Below, in pieces: positions 25,837 through 33,292 of a stretch of 36,315 nucleotides of DNA; within the stretch, counting starts at the first letter, position 1; every line of letters begins with the position of its first letter. This DNA comes from JAGMCF01 sp964398885 (GTDB taxonomy: Bacteria > Cloacimonadota > Cloacimonadia > JGIOTU-2). The notes beneath the pieces are model-generated. The model searched no databases. It saw only the letters and a list, made by a program, of their open reading frames with translations, and was not told where the DNA came from. The position numbers were made by a program, and so were the translations under genes. The stretch is taken from positions 1 to 36,315 of the forward strand of contig CAYNOU010000021.1 of assembly GCA_964398885.1 (NCBI GenBank). The letters are read 5' to 3'.

Positions 25837-26451
25837 TTATGCAGTAAATCCTCTCTCAAAAGCCTTTTTATTTATTTCCATTATTTTGGGTGGCAATTTC
25901 TTTACTTTCATCCAATCTTCAATAATTTTAGTCCAGATATTTTTATCTATCCGCCGGTTGGCGGACAAGTCACCTAAATGTTGCGCCAATACACCAAGTA
26001 AGATAATATTCACAACTTTATCACTTCCCAAATCTTTGGCAATTTTTATAGCATTGATAGAAATTGTGTCAATATCATTTTGTTTTGCAATTTTCTCAGG
26101 GTTTTCTGGATATTTTGCTCCGCCTATAGTTACCGTAAGTGGTATGATTTTTTGGGTATTTCTAATCAACTTTCCTTCTGCTGCAAGATATTCAAGATAG
26201 CGAAGCCCTTCCATACTTTCAAAAGAGAGAATGAAATCTGCTTCACCTTTTTTGATAAGTGGCGAATAAACCTTTTTGCCAGCCCGAACATGACTTTCTA
26301 CACTACCGCCTCGCTGGGACATGCCATGAACCTCACTTTTTTTCACATCGTATCCAGCCCTTATTAACACTTCTGATAGAATTTCACTAGCAAGCAAAAT
26401 TCCCTGCCCGCCAACGCCACAAATCAAAACATTGATTTTATCTTTTTTCAT
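25837..26451 (-). CDS. iorB: Indolepyruvate oxidoreductase subunit beta
   Basis: 204 residues of the pyruvate/ketoisovalerate oxidoreductase gamma-type fold: ICGVGGQGILLASEI with the glycine-rich loop, then KKSEVHGMSQRGGSVESHVR and YSPLIKKGEADFILSFE. With IorA it converts aryl pyruvates (from Trp, Phe, Tyr) and CoA to aryl-acetyl-CoA and reduces ferredoxin, an anaerobic amino-acid degradation step. A 16-bp palindrome (25950-25965) is translated in frame as part of SANRRI. iorB is normally next to iorA; here the two are about 1.5 kb apart with a toxin-antitoxin region between. Confidence 0.94.
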   Translation of the reverse strand: MKKDKINVLICGVGGQGILLASEILSEVLIRAGYDVKKSEVHGMSQRGGSVESHVRAGKKVYSPLIKKGEADFILSFESMEGLRYLEYLAAEGKLIRNTQKIIPLTVTIGGAKYPENPEKIAKQNDIDTISINAIKIAKDLGSDKVVNIILLGVLAQHLGDLSANRRIDKNIWTKIIEDWMKVKKLPPKIMEINKKAFERGFTA

Positions 26452-26491
26452 TTTTATTATATGTCCTTTATAGTTTGATTTTCCGAGGAGT

Positions 26492-26560
26492 CGTCATGGA
26501 CCATTCCATGACGAATTTACAACTGAATATCTTTAAAATGTCAGGGAATGGTCCCTGACA
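26492..26560. repeat. Inverted pair of 22-bp palindromes
   Basis: CGTCATGGA and TCCATGACG with loop CCAT (26492-26513), then TGTCAGGGA and TCCCTGACA with loop ATGG (26539-26560). The second is the reverse complement of the first apart from two changed base pairs per palindrome, each compensated on the other arm. It lies between the antitoxin-like gene and iorB. Confidence 0.75.
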
Positions 26561-26573
26561 GCTCATAAATCAA

Positions 26574-26819
26574 TTAAAATGTTGCTATTTTCCATTTGTT
26601 AATCTCGCTACCAACATTTTCTATTCTAATCAAAATCTCTTCATCCCAAGCAGATATTTTCTCAACTTTAGATAACCACTCATCTTTACTATTTTTTCTC
26701 TCTTCTGAGAACAGTATGATAATTTCAACATTTGCTCCAATTGGAATATCTTTTAATGGTTTGTCCATTAAAATTTGCCTATTCTTAATATATCTACCTT
26801 TATTTTTAATTGCTAACAT
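26574..26819 (-). CDS. Small antitoxin-like protein, function unknown
   Basis: 81 residues with a strong ribosome binding site (AGAGGAG before ATG 26819). The N-terminal LAIKNKGRYIKNRQILMDKP, then PIGANVEIIILF, has the pattern of short beta-strand antitoxins (AF2212-like or AbrB-like: a strand, a turn, an ILxKP segment and a V-I-I-L-F strand); the C-terminal half is helical and charged. I infer an antitoxin role from this pattern, the small size and the two operator-like palindromes in front (26841-26896), but no partner toxin follows. It may be an orphan antitoxin or a regulator of the HEPN/MNT pair upstream. Confidence 0.55.
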   Translation of the reverse strand: MLAIKNKGRYIKNRQILMDKPLKDIPIGANVEIIILFSEERKNSKDEWLSKVEKISAWDEEILIRIENVGSEINKWKIATF

Positions 26820-26840
26820 AACTTACTCCTCTTAATTTTA

Positions 26841-26896
26841 TGTCATTATAGTGACAAAAACATAGAAAAAGTGACTTTTTTGTCACTACGGTGACA
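26841..26896. promoter_or_regulatory. Pair of 16-bp operator-like palindromes
   Basis: TGTCATTATAGTGACA (26841-26856) and TGTCACTACGGTGACA (26881-26896) are near-identical inverted repeats, 40 bp centre to centre, about four helical turns. A further GTGAC...GTCAC lies between them. They are just upstream of the small antitoxin-like gene, and the second covers the stop codon of the nucleotidyltransferase gene. A dimeric repressor binding both sites is plausible. Confidence 0.65.
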
Positions 26897-27533
26897 GTCC
26901 ACTAACGAGATGATAACCCCATAATTTTTTAACAGAAAATATTTTAACTCCAAATCGATCAAAAATGCTTTTTATATCATCAAACTTATCTGAACCGATT
27001 ATAAGTGTGCCTCTTCCCAATCTTTCATTTTTTTTATCTATTAACCCTTTTTTATTTTTGCCATTTCCATAAAGAGCACGAAATACTGCTCTCTTATTCT
27101 TATTTGGTAATTCACTTACCGAATATGAAATAAGTGATAAAGGTGTTAAATTCGGATTGGGTTTGCGAGCAAGAACAATTTCAGGAAGTCCCCAAATAAT
27201 AATACCTTCCTGGCATACCTTCCAAAGGAAATCTGTATCTATTTCTGTCATTTTTCGCTTATTTTGTATTACAAACGAGAATGTATGAGCCAGATTATGT
27301 TTAGCACAAATCTCTCCGGCAATTTGGATAGCTATCTTCATTTCCTCGCCTAATTCTGGATTGTGGGCACAATCAAATAGAAGCAGTATGTCGATATCAC
27401 TCTTTTTTGAAATATCACCTGTTACTACTGAACCAAACAGTATCGCACAAACCAGATTAGGAATTTCCGATGCTTGAGCGATAAAATCTATAACTGGAGG
27501 CTTAAAAATTTTGGCTATTTCTCTCTTGCCCAT
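26886..27533 (-). CDS. MNT-type nucleotidyltransferase (HEPN/MNT antitoxin)
   Basis: 215 residues from ATG 27533 (MGKREIAKIF), which overlaps the end of the HEPN gene by 19 bases. The motif FGSVVTGDISKKSDIDILLL is the minimal nucleotidyltransferase signature (G-S and D-x-D). The C-terminal part (RALYGNGKNKKGLI, GRGTLIIGSDKFDDIKSIFD) resembles longer archaeal-type MNT proteins. In HEPN/MNT modules the MNT protein neutralises the HEPN RNase, in some systems by AMPylating or otherwise blocking it. Gene order (HEPN first, MNT second) is typical. Its stop codon is inside an operator-like palindrome. Confidence 0.85.
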   Translation of the reverse strand: MGKREIAKIFKPPVIDFIAQASEIPNLVCAILFGSVVTGDISKKSDIDILLLFDCAHNPELGEEMKIAIQIAGEICAKHNLAHTFSFVIQNKRKMTEIDTDFLWKVCQEGIIIWGLPEIVLARKPNPNLTPLSLISYSVSELPNKNKRAVFRALYGNGKNKKGLIDKKNERLGRGTLIIGSDKFDDIKSIFDRFGVKIFSVKKLWGYHLVSGLSP

Positions 27534-27866
27534 ATTTCTACTTTTTCTAAACAATCTAAAGACTTTTTAACAACCTCGCCATTCCCTTTTGAACCATACC
27601 ATCTACCAGCTCTAAAAGAATCAACTTCTTCAAATATCTCAGCGATCTCATTCTCACCCCACTTTTCTTAATTCTTTTGGTAAACCAACATGAGTATCAA
27701 GATGTCGTTGATACCTTTTTTCCATACCAAAAGCAATTAAGTGAATCAAAACTCCATATATAAGTTCAACCACAGCGATAACATTTTCTCCTTTTGGGTC
27801 AGGAAGTAGTTTATTTAAACTTCTTTTTATTTCATTTGCTTTTTTGAGATGTCCATTAATATTCAT
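27515..27866 (-). pseudogene. HEPN-domain toxin, single-base frameshift
   Basis: The first frame (MNINGHLKKANEIKRSLNKL onward) ends after RHLDTHVGLPKELRKVG; the second frame continues ENEIAEIFEEVDSFRAGRWY, GSKGNGEVVKKSLD, CLEKVEIWAREK to a stop at 27515. They join at CCCC 27657-27660 (GGGG on the coding strand): removing one G gives KVGENEIAEIF. The span is 117 codons plus one base. The HEPN RNase motif R-x4-H is visible as RHLDTH. HEPN toxins cut RNA and pair with MNT antitoxins, as here. Either the toxin is inactivated, which would be tolerable with the antitoxin retained, or it is a base-call error in a short homopolymer. Confidence 0.8.
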
Positions 27867-27927
27867 ATTTTTTTCTTTATTCTACATTTTATGCTTTTTA
27901 CATTTCCAGATTCAACCTTTATTTTTT

Positions 27928-29688
27928 TCACCTTTCTACTTCTATAATTGCATCAAATGGACAAACCTGGGCACAAACCTCGCATCCTAAACAGAATATC
28001 GGGTCAATTACTGCTTTGTCATCTTCATCCTTGTATATGGCTGGGCATCCGACTTTCAGGCAAATCCCACATGCCGTGCATTTTTCTGAATCAATTTCAA
28101 ACAGCTTCCATTTTTTTTCTTTTGGTTCTATAAAAATACAAGGTCCTTGTGTAATTACTACAGACGGCTCACTTTTTGCAAGTTCCTCTTTGAAGACCTT
28201 CATTAATTCTTTTGTATCAAATGCACTAACAGGACGGATGTTTTCTTTTTTAACTCCGCACGATTCAACAAGCTTAATCAAATCCAGTTTGTGAGTCCTC
28301 TCGCCCATCAAAGTTTTACCTGTGCCAGGATGGTCCTGATGCCCGGTCATTGCGGTTATATTGTTGTCCATAATGCAGATGGTTGACACACCTTTATTAT
28401 AGACAACATTTATAAGTTCGGTAATTCCAGAGTGAATGAATGTGGAATCACCAATAACTGCTACAACTTTTCCTGTTGGGTCTTCTGGCATTGCTCTTTC
28501 AATTCCATACGCATTACCAATGCTTGCTCCCATACATACACAGGTATGAAGTGCTGAAAGAGGTGGCAAACCGCCCAGAGTATAACACCCAATATCACCA
28601 GTAACATGAACATTAAGTTTATGTAGAGTGTAGAATACTGCTCTATGTGGGCATCCAGGACAAAGAGAAGGAGGACGAGGAGGTAAGCCTTGTATATTGA
28701 TTTCTCTATAAGATTTTTTGTTTAACAAACTCTCTTCAACGACATCGGTATTGAATTCATAAGTGATAGGCAGTTTGTCTTTGCCAATTACTTTAATTCC
28801 CATAGCTTTAATCTGTTCTTCTAAGAATGATTCCAATTCTTCAACAACATATAGAGTTTCAACTTTGCTTGCGAATTCTTTAATAAGTTTTTTAGGCATT
28901 GGGAAAGAAAGGCCTAATTTAAGATATGAGGCATTCGGGAAGACTTCTTTCGCATACTGATATGCAATACTGCTGGAGATGATTCCGATTTTTGTCCCGA
29001 TTCTATCGGGATTCACTTCTATCTTATTCAGCGGGCAATCATATCCGTATTCTTCTAATTTTTTTAGTCTTTCTTCAACTTTGAGATGGAGTTTACGGGC
29101 ATTTGCAGGCAGGATTACATATTTGCTGAAATTTCTTTCAAATCCCTTTGATTTTATATCTTTTCTTTCTCCAAGTTCAACTGTACTTTTAGAATGACAT
29201 ACTCTGGTTGTCATACGGAAAAGGACAGGTGTATCAAATCTTTCACTGATTTCTTGGGCATATATCATAAAGTCCTTTGCTTCTTGACTATCTGAAGGTT
29301 CAATACAAGGCATTTTTGCTGCCCGAGCATAGTGACGATTGTCCTGCTCATTTTGAGAGGAGTGCATACTTGGGTCATCAGCGGAAATTATTACAATTCC
29401 ACCGTTTGAACCTATATACCCCATACTGAAGAATGGGTCTGCTGCAACATTTAGTCCAACATGTTTCATAGCAGCTACAGAACGAACCCCACCCATAGAA
29501 GCACCAATAGCTGATTCTACAGCAACTTTTTCATTAGGAGCCCATTCGCAATGTATATCATTTTTGTATTTGACTACATTTTCCAGAATTTCTGTGCTGG
29601 GTGTGCCGGGATAAGCAGAAGCAAATTTTACTCCTGCTTCATAAATTCCCCTTGCCACAGCCTCATTGCCTGAAAGTAACCTCTTCAT
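27928..29688 (-). CDS. iorA: Indolepyruvate oxidoreductase subunit alpha
   Basis: 586 residues from ATG 29688 (MKRLLSGNEAVARGIYEAGV), chosen because GAGG lies just upstream and the family begins here. The N-terminal pyruvate-oxidoreductase-like domain (FASAYPGTPSTEIL, SADDPSMHSSQNEQDNRHYA) is followed by the TPP domain (CPGCPHRAVFYTL, GDS...MDNN spacing, HQDHPGTG) and a C-terminal two [4Fe-4S] ferredoxin domain (CTACGICLKVGCPAI, CLGCEVCAQVCPFDAI). It decarboxylates aryl pyruvates and passes electrons to ferredoxin. A 17-bp palindrome (28995-29011) is translated in frame as part of NPDRIG. Confidence 0.96.
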   Translation of the reverse strand: MKRLLSGNEAVARGIYEAGVKFASAYPGTPSTEILENVVKYKNDIHCEWAPNEKVAVESAIGASMGGVRSVAAMKHVGLNVAADPFFSMGYIGSNGGIVIISADDPSMHSSQNEQDNRHYARAAKMPCIEPSDSQEAKDFMIYAQEISERFDTPVLFRMTTRVCHSKSTVELGERKDIKSKGFERNFSKYVILPANARKLHLKVEERLKKLEEYGYDCPLNKIEVNPDRIGTKIGIISSSIAYQYAKEVFPNASYLKLGLSFPMPKKLIKEFASKVETLYVVEELESFLEEQIKAMGIKVIGKDKLPITYEFNTDVVEESLLNKKSYREINIQGLPPRPPSLCPGCPHRAVFYTLHKLNVHVTGDIGCYTLGGLPPLSALHTCVCMGASIGNAYGIERAMPEDPTGKVVAVIGDSTFIHSGITELINVVYNKGVSTICIMDNNITAMTGHQDHPGTGKTLMGERTHKLDLIKLVESCGVKKENIRPVSAFDTKELMKVFKEELAKSEPSVVITQGPCIFIEPKEKKWKLFEIDSEKCTACGICLKVGCPAIYKDEDDKAVIDPIFCLGCEVCAQVCPFDAIIEVER

Positions 29689-30164
29689 TATTTCCTCTAT
29701 TTGTTTATTTTTTTCAAAAAATACAATGCTCAAACTTTATGTCAATAAATCTTGAATTTACATATATTCAATTAAATAATAATTAAAATAAGATTTACTT
29801 TTCTTAGTAAAGAATGCTTCTTAGATAATCAAATTTAATTACAAAATAGAAAAATTGACTTAATTCAATAAGCTTTCATAAAATACATTTATTCATAGGC
29901 AACCAAGAATATTTATAAAATGTTAATTATAACTACGCAATGAGATCTGCAAAATAGATTATTTTCATTTTTTTATGAGATATTATAAAAAACTTTTGAT
30001 TAACCTCAAACTCTCATGCCAAAGGCAGATCCTTTGGATAACTCCTTCTCCTATAGGAGAAGGAGAATTTTGTCTTCCTCTCCTTTTAGGAGAGGATTGA
30101 GGTGAGGTTAAAAAAACCTTATTTTTCATAACTCATATAACTAAGCATATTAAGGAGAAACGAT
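29689..30164. other. Divergent intergenic region between iorA and the amidohydrolase
   Basis: About 475 AT-rich bases without a gene; iorA reads left and the amidohydrolase reads right, so both promoters should lie here. The only structured part is the repeat at 30001-30110. No clear promoter elements stand out. Confidence 0.5.
30001..30110. repeat. REP/MITE-like element, CCTCA...TGAGG family, second copy
   Basis: TAACCTCA (30001-30008) and TGAGGTTA (30103-30110) are perfect inverted ends, enclosing hairpins CTCCTTCTCC/GGAGAAGGAG and CCTCTCCTTTTAGGAGAGG. It matches the element at 11708-11792 in ends and layout. Nested at 30015-30040 is CATGCC...GGCAGATCCTTTGGATA, also seen in the insert at 33493-33552. 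Confidence 0.7.
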
Positions 30165-31400
30165 ATGGCAAAGAAAAAAGAGATAGTAATCAAAGCAAAG
30201 GTGCTTTATGATGGAAAAACGAAACATGAAAACAAAACCATTGTAATTGAAGGGAATAAGATTATTGAGGTATCTTCAGAGAAAGTAAAAGCTGATTATG
30301 AAGGATTTGTTACCCCGGCTTTTATTGATGCACACTCGCATATTGGTATGGACAGAGAAGGGGAGCCAACGCAGGAAGCTAAAGTTAATGATTATACAAA
30401 CCAAATCCGTCCATTAAACGACCCATTAAACAGTATTTATTTTGATGACCGAGCTTTTAAAGATGCAGTTGATTTCGGAGTTCTATACAGTTGCGTTATT
30501 CCTGGTAGCGGCAATTTGATTGGTGGACGAGCAATGATTATCAGGAATTATGCAAAAAACCGTGACCAAGCATTTGTAAAAGATTATGGATTTAAAATGG
30601 CTCTTGGTTTCAATCCTCGTTCAACTACAGAATGGAAAGGTGAAAGGTCTAATACAAGAATGGGTGTTTATGCCCTTCTTGAAAAAAAATTTGATGACTT
30701 ACTTATCAAAAAAGAAAAAACATCCTTATCCAGAGAGAAGAAATTGATAGAACTAAATCAAAAGAAAAAGGATAAGAAACTTACAAAAAAAGAATTTGAA
30801 ATTGAAAAGGAAATCATTGAAAAGGAATTTAAATTGGAATTTAATTCTGAGGAAAAAGCAATTTTAGAACTTCTCTCCGGCAGGAAAATAGCAAAGGTTC
30901 ATGTGCATAAAGATGACGATGTGCTGTATCTAATCAAACTTGTAAAAAAATATCATTTGAATGTTACCGCTGACCATACTGGTGATGTATTCAACAAAGA
31001 GATATTTGATGAACTCGCAAAGAATAAAATCCCAATCGTTTATGGACCTCTTGGTTCTGTTGGTTATAAAGTAGAATTAAAACATGCCTATTATCAAAAT
31101 GCAGGTCTGCTAATGAAATCCAAAGCATTTTATGGACTTATGACTGACCACCCTGTTATTCAGACAACAGCTCTTAGAGATAGTCTTAAATTTTTTATGA
31201 TTCAAGGAATGAGCGAAGAAGATGCAATTTCACTGATTACTTATAAAAATGCAAAAATATTGGGAATTGATGATATTCTTGGAACCATAGAAAAGGGAAA
31301 ACTGGCAAGTATTATCGTATGGGATAAAAATCCTTTACATCTGGGAGCATTTCCAATTCTGGTTCTTGGGGAAGGTAAGGTTTTAAGGAAGAAAAAATAG
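30165..31400 (+). CDS. Amidohydrolase family protein (imidazolonepropionase-like)
   Basis: 411 residues; AAGGAG lies eight bases before ATG 30165. Metal ligands: HxH in DAHSHIG (57-59), His in KVHVHKDDD, His in ADHTGD and the Asp of MTDHPVI. These fit the amidohydrolase TIM-barrel of the imidazolonepropionase-like group that hydrolyses C-N bonds. A lysine/glutamate-rich stretch (about 175-240, including KKKDKKLTKKEFEIEKEI) is an inserted coiled segment unlike the usual core. The substrate is unknown. It stands immediately left of the toxin-antitoxin array: its stop is at the boundary of the first ~280-bp repeat. Confidence 0.88.
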   Translation: MAKKKEIVIKAKVLYDGKTKHENKTIVIEGNKIIEVSSEKVKADYEGFVTPAFIDAHSHIGMDREGEPTQEAKVNDYTNQIRPLNDPLNSIYFDDRAFKDAVDFGVLYSCVIPGSGNLIGGRAMIIRNYAKNRDQAFVKDYGFKMALGFNPRSTTEWKGERSNTRMGVYALLEKKFDDLLIKKEKTSLSREKKLIELNQKKKDKKLTKKEFEIEKEIIEKEFKLEFNSEEKAILELLSGRKIAKVHVHKDDDVLYLIKLVKKYHLNVTADHTGDVFNKEIFDELAKNKIPIVYGPLGSVGYKVELKHAYYQNAGLLMKSKAFYGLMTDHPVIQTTALRDSLKFFMIQGMSEEDAISLITYKNAKILGIDDILGTIEKGKLASIIVWDKNPLHLGAFPILVLGEGKVLRKKK

Positions 31401-31671
31401 ATTCAGAAGCTTTTGATTTGCCTTTGCTGTTATGTTAAAAGTTAGAGAGTTCTGGTTAAATTTTTTGAATATGAAATTAGCGGTGATATTGAGGAATGAC
31501 GCCGGAGAGTTTTCATAAAAAATTTGACAGATTTATTTAGGAATTCTTTTTTGTGTTGTAAATAAGGTGATATTTCTGGAATATTAATGTCAAAGATAGG
31601 TTTGTTTTATAATTGTGTTAATGTCGAAATAGGATGTTATATTATGCACAGTGCAGTCTGATATATGTTAG
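31393..31671. repeat. Array repeat copy 1 (right-end type A)
   Basis: About 280 bases after the amidohydrolase stop. Shared features with the other copies: TTCAGAAGCTTTTGATTTGC at the left, TTTGACA and AGGAATTCTTTTTTGT in the middle, AATAAGGTGATATTTC, and ATATATGTTAG at the right. It diverges from copy 5 immediately after GTTAG (31667-31671), right where the RelBE-like cassette begins. It has TGCACAGTGCA near the right end. There is no coding frame. Confidence 0.85.
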
Positions 31672-31697
31672 CCAATAAATAAAAACAGGAGGTAAAA

Positions 31698-31898
31698 GTG
31701 GTACAGATAGCTGAAATAAAAAAGAAAATTGAAGAATTGCCCAAACAGGAATATGTCAATTTGAGGCAGTGGTTTGCTGAAAAGGACTGGGAAATATGGG
31801 ATAAGCAAATTAAAGAGGACTCAAATTCAGGAAAATTAGACTTCTTAGCCAAAGAAGCTCTGCAGGAAAAGAATAATAGCAATTTAAGGGCCTTGTAA
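31698..31898 (+). CDS. Antitoxin of RelBE-like module
   Basis: 66 residues from a GTG with AGGAGG five bases upstream. The sequence VQIAEIKKKIEELPKQEYVN, then LRQWFAEKDWEIWDKQIKED, SGKLDFLAKEAL is the short helical RelB-type antitoxin that precedes RelE/ParE toxins in many genomes. The basic N-terminal half probably binds operator DNA and the acidic C-terminal half the toxin. Its stop is directly followed by the toxin ATG, so the two are translationally coupled. It is the first gene of the array after repeat copy 1. Confidence 0.85.
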   Translation: MVQIAEIKKKIEELPKQEYVNLRQWFAEKDWEIWDKQIKEDSNSGKLDFLAKEALQEKNNSNLRAL

Positions 31899-32150
31899 AT
31901 GCATAGAACGAGTTCTCGGTTTTGGAAATGCTTTTATAAACTTCCATCTTCTATCCAGAAAACAGCTGATGAGAATTTTGAACTTTTGAAGGACAATCCT
32001 TATCATCCTTCACTTCATTTTAAAAAGATTGGTTCCTTTTGGTCGGTTCGAATCGGCTTGAACTACAGAGCTCTTGCTATAAAAGATGGAGAAGACTTTA
32101 TTTGGGTATGGATTGGGAATCATGATGAATATGAAAAAATGCTAAAATGA
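31899..32150 (+). CDS. RelE/ParE-like toxin
   Basis: 83 residues starting on the base after the antitoxin stop. FWKCFYKLPSSIQKTADENF, NPYHPSLHFKKIGSFWSVRI, GLNYRALAI and WVWIGNHDEYEKML form the RelE-fold mRNA interferase/ParE-like pattern, with the typical arginine-tyrosine (NYRAL) and the WIGNHDEY ending of the HigB/RelE group. It would cleave mRNA at the ribosome or inhibit gyrase. The stop (32148-32150) is 10 bases before the attC-like site at 32161, as in an integron cassette. Confidence 0.87.
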   Translation: MHRTSSRFWKCFYKLPSSIQKTADENFELLKDNPYHPSLHFKKIGSFWSVRIGLNYRALAIKDGEDFIWVWIGNHDEYEKMLK

Positions 32151-32160
32151 TGAGGAAATT

Positions 32161-32292
32161 GGCTAACAAGTCGCTGGAGAGTGACTTGGCAAAGCAGTGC
32201 CGCTTTTAAAAGGCTGTATTTAACCGATAGTTTTTAGCTTTATCATAGGTTTTTCAGTTATAGTTGCCCAGCCCCTCAGCTTCGCGTTAGGT
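32161..32292 (+). other. attC-like recombination site 1
   Basis: 132 bases directly after the RelBE-like pair. R'' box GGCTAAC (32161-32167) and R' box GTTAGGT (32286-32292) share the CTAAC core as inverse. Each is followed inward by a five-base spacer (32168-32172, 32281-32285), then L arms GCTGGAG (32173-32179) and CCTCAGC (32274-32280) with one extra base on one side. Further inside, CTTGGCAA (32185-32192) pairs with TTGCCCAG (32264-32271). This is the layout of integron attC sites, and the right arm (GCCCAGCCCCTCAGC) resembles Vibrio repeat-type sites. Confidence 0.75.
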
Positions 32293-32309
32293 AGCAAGTA
32301 AGTCGGATA

Positions 32310-32410
32310 AAACTGTAAATTTCAAAGATAGGTTATTTATTTTCAGGTATGTTAAGTTAATAGATAGGGCGCATAATATACTATGAGTTGTAGTATAATA
32401 TATGTTAGAC
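32310..32410. repeat. Array repeat copy 2 (left-truncated, right-end type B)
   Basis: Starts around TTTCAAAGATAGGTTATTTA and ends at GTTAGAC (32404-32410). Its left part is replaced by the end of attC-like site 1. The right end is type B: ATACTA...TAGTAT inverted repeat, then ATATATGTTAGAC. The same right end is in copy 4. Confidence 0.75.
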
Positions 32411-32489
32411 TTCTTTGTCAATATAAAAAATAAAACTAATTATTGAAAAATTATCCCGAATTTACTGGGATTAGTAGAAAAGGAAAATT

Positions 32490-32735
32490 ATGAATTCTAT
32501 AAATTTATCTCAGATTGAAAAAAATATTAATCTATTATCCCGAACAGATCAGTTACGGTTAATTGAACGGATCCTTCGTCGTTGGCGACAGAGAGATTTA
32601 AAGGAATCCCGATTTAATCGGGATTTTGAACAACAACTTACTGCTATGGCAGCAGATAAAGAAATTCAAAGAGAGTTGCAAAAGATTAATAAAGAGTTTA
32701 TTGTTACTGAAATGGATGGATTGCGAACAATATAA
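32490..32735 (+). CDS. mazE: Antitoxin of MazEF-like module, copy 1
   Basis: 81 residues; AAGGAAAATT precedes the ATG. The chain is mostly helical (SINLSQIEKNINLLSRTDQL, RLIERILRRWRQRD, QRELQKINKEFI), with the acidic toxin-binding tail TEMDGLRTI. It precedes and overlaps a MazF-type toxin (stop and start share one base), so an antitoxin role is clear although the fold is not the AbrB-like MazE of E. coli. A perfect palindrome ATCCCGAT/ATCGGGAT (32606-32624) is translated in frame within KESRFNRDF. Identical at DNA level to the copy at 33664. Confidence 0.85.
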   Translation: MNSINLSQIEKNINLLSRTDQLRLIERILRRWRQRDLKESRFNRDFEQQLTAMAADKEIQRELQKINKEFIVTEMDGLRTI

Positions 32736-33082
32736 TGGCAATTCAACGAGGTGAGATTTATTTTGTGGATTTGAACCCAACCAAAGGGAGAGAACAAGCA
32801 GGTAATCGTCCAGTATTAGTTTTATCTAATAATACGATTAATAAGCTTCCTCTTGTAGTAACAGTAATTGTAGGAACGAAAGGGGAGAATATCTCGCGTG
32901 ATTATCTGACCAATGTTCGCATATCTTCTTCAGATAGTGGATTGTCAATGGAAACTGTGTTTTTATGTTTTCAACTACGTTCATTAGATCCAAATAGATT
33001 TCCAGAAAGGCCAGCAGGAAAAGTTTCTGGTGAGATACTGGCGAGAATTGAAGATGCAGTTCGTTATTGTCTTGATTTATAA
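32735..33082 (+). CDS. mazF: MazF/PemK-type toxin, copy 1
   Basis: 115 residues of the MazF family: MAIQRGEIYFVDLNPTKGRE (with the R-G-E-I-Y-x-V-x-L-x-P start), AGNRPVLVLSN, LPLVVTVIVGTKGEN, GLSMETVFLCFQLRSLDPNR and the C-terminal ILARIEDAVRYCLDL helix. MazF cuts single-stranded RNA at short sequences. The start codon shares a base with the antitoxin stop (TAATG). The stop is followed directly by array repeat copy 3. Identical to the copy at 33909. Confidence 0.95.
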   Translation: MAIQRGEIYFVDLNPTKGREQAGNRPVLVLSNNTINKLPLVVTVIVGTKGENISRDYLTNVRISSSDSGLSMETVFLCFQLRSLDPNRFPERPAGKVSGEILARIEDAVRYCLDL

Positions 33083-33292
33083 AAATAGTTTCAGAAGCTT
33101 TTGATTTGCCTTTGTTGTTGCATTAAAAATTAGAGAGTTCTGGTTAAATTTTTTGAATATGAAAAGATTGATGATATTGAGGAATAAAGCATTAAGAACT
33201 TTATAAAATATTTGACAAACATTTTTTTAGGAATTCTTTTTTGTCTTGTAAATAAGGTGATATTTCGGGAATATTAATTTCAAAGATAGGTT
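33083..33292. repeat. Array repeat copy 3 (left part, up to the gap)
   Basis: Same as copy 5 over its left 210 bases, starting at ATAGTTTCAGAAGC immediately after the mazF stop. Its last 55 bases (33238-33292) are identical to the first 55 bases after the gap (33393-33447), so copies 3 and 4 are probably one repeat cut by an artificial gap. Confidence 0.9.

Noticed and set aside
26886..27554. A longer start for the nucleotidyltransferase at 27554
   Set aside because: It needs a TTG-type start inside the HEPN coding sequence; the ATG at 27533 begins the conserved region with a normal short overlap.
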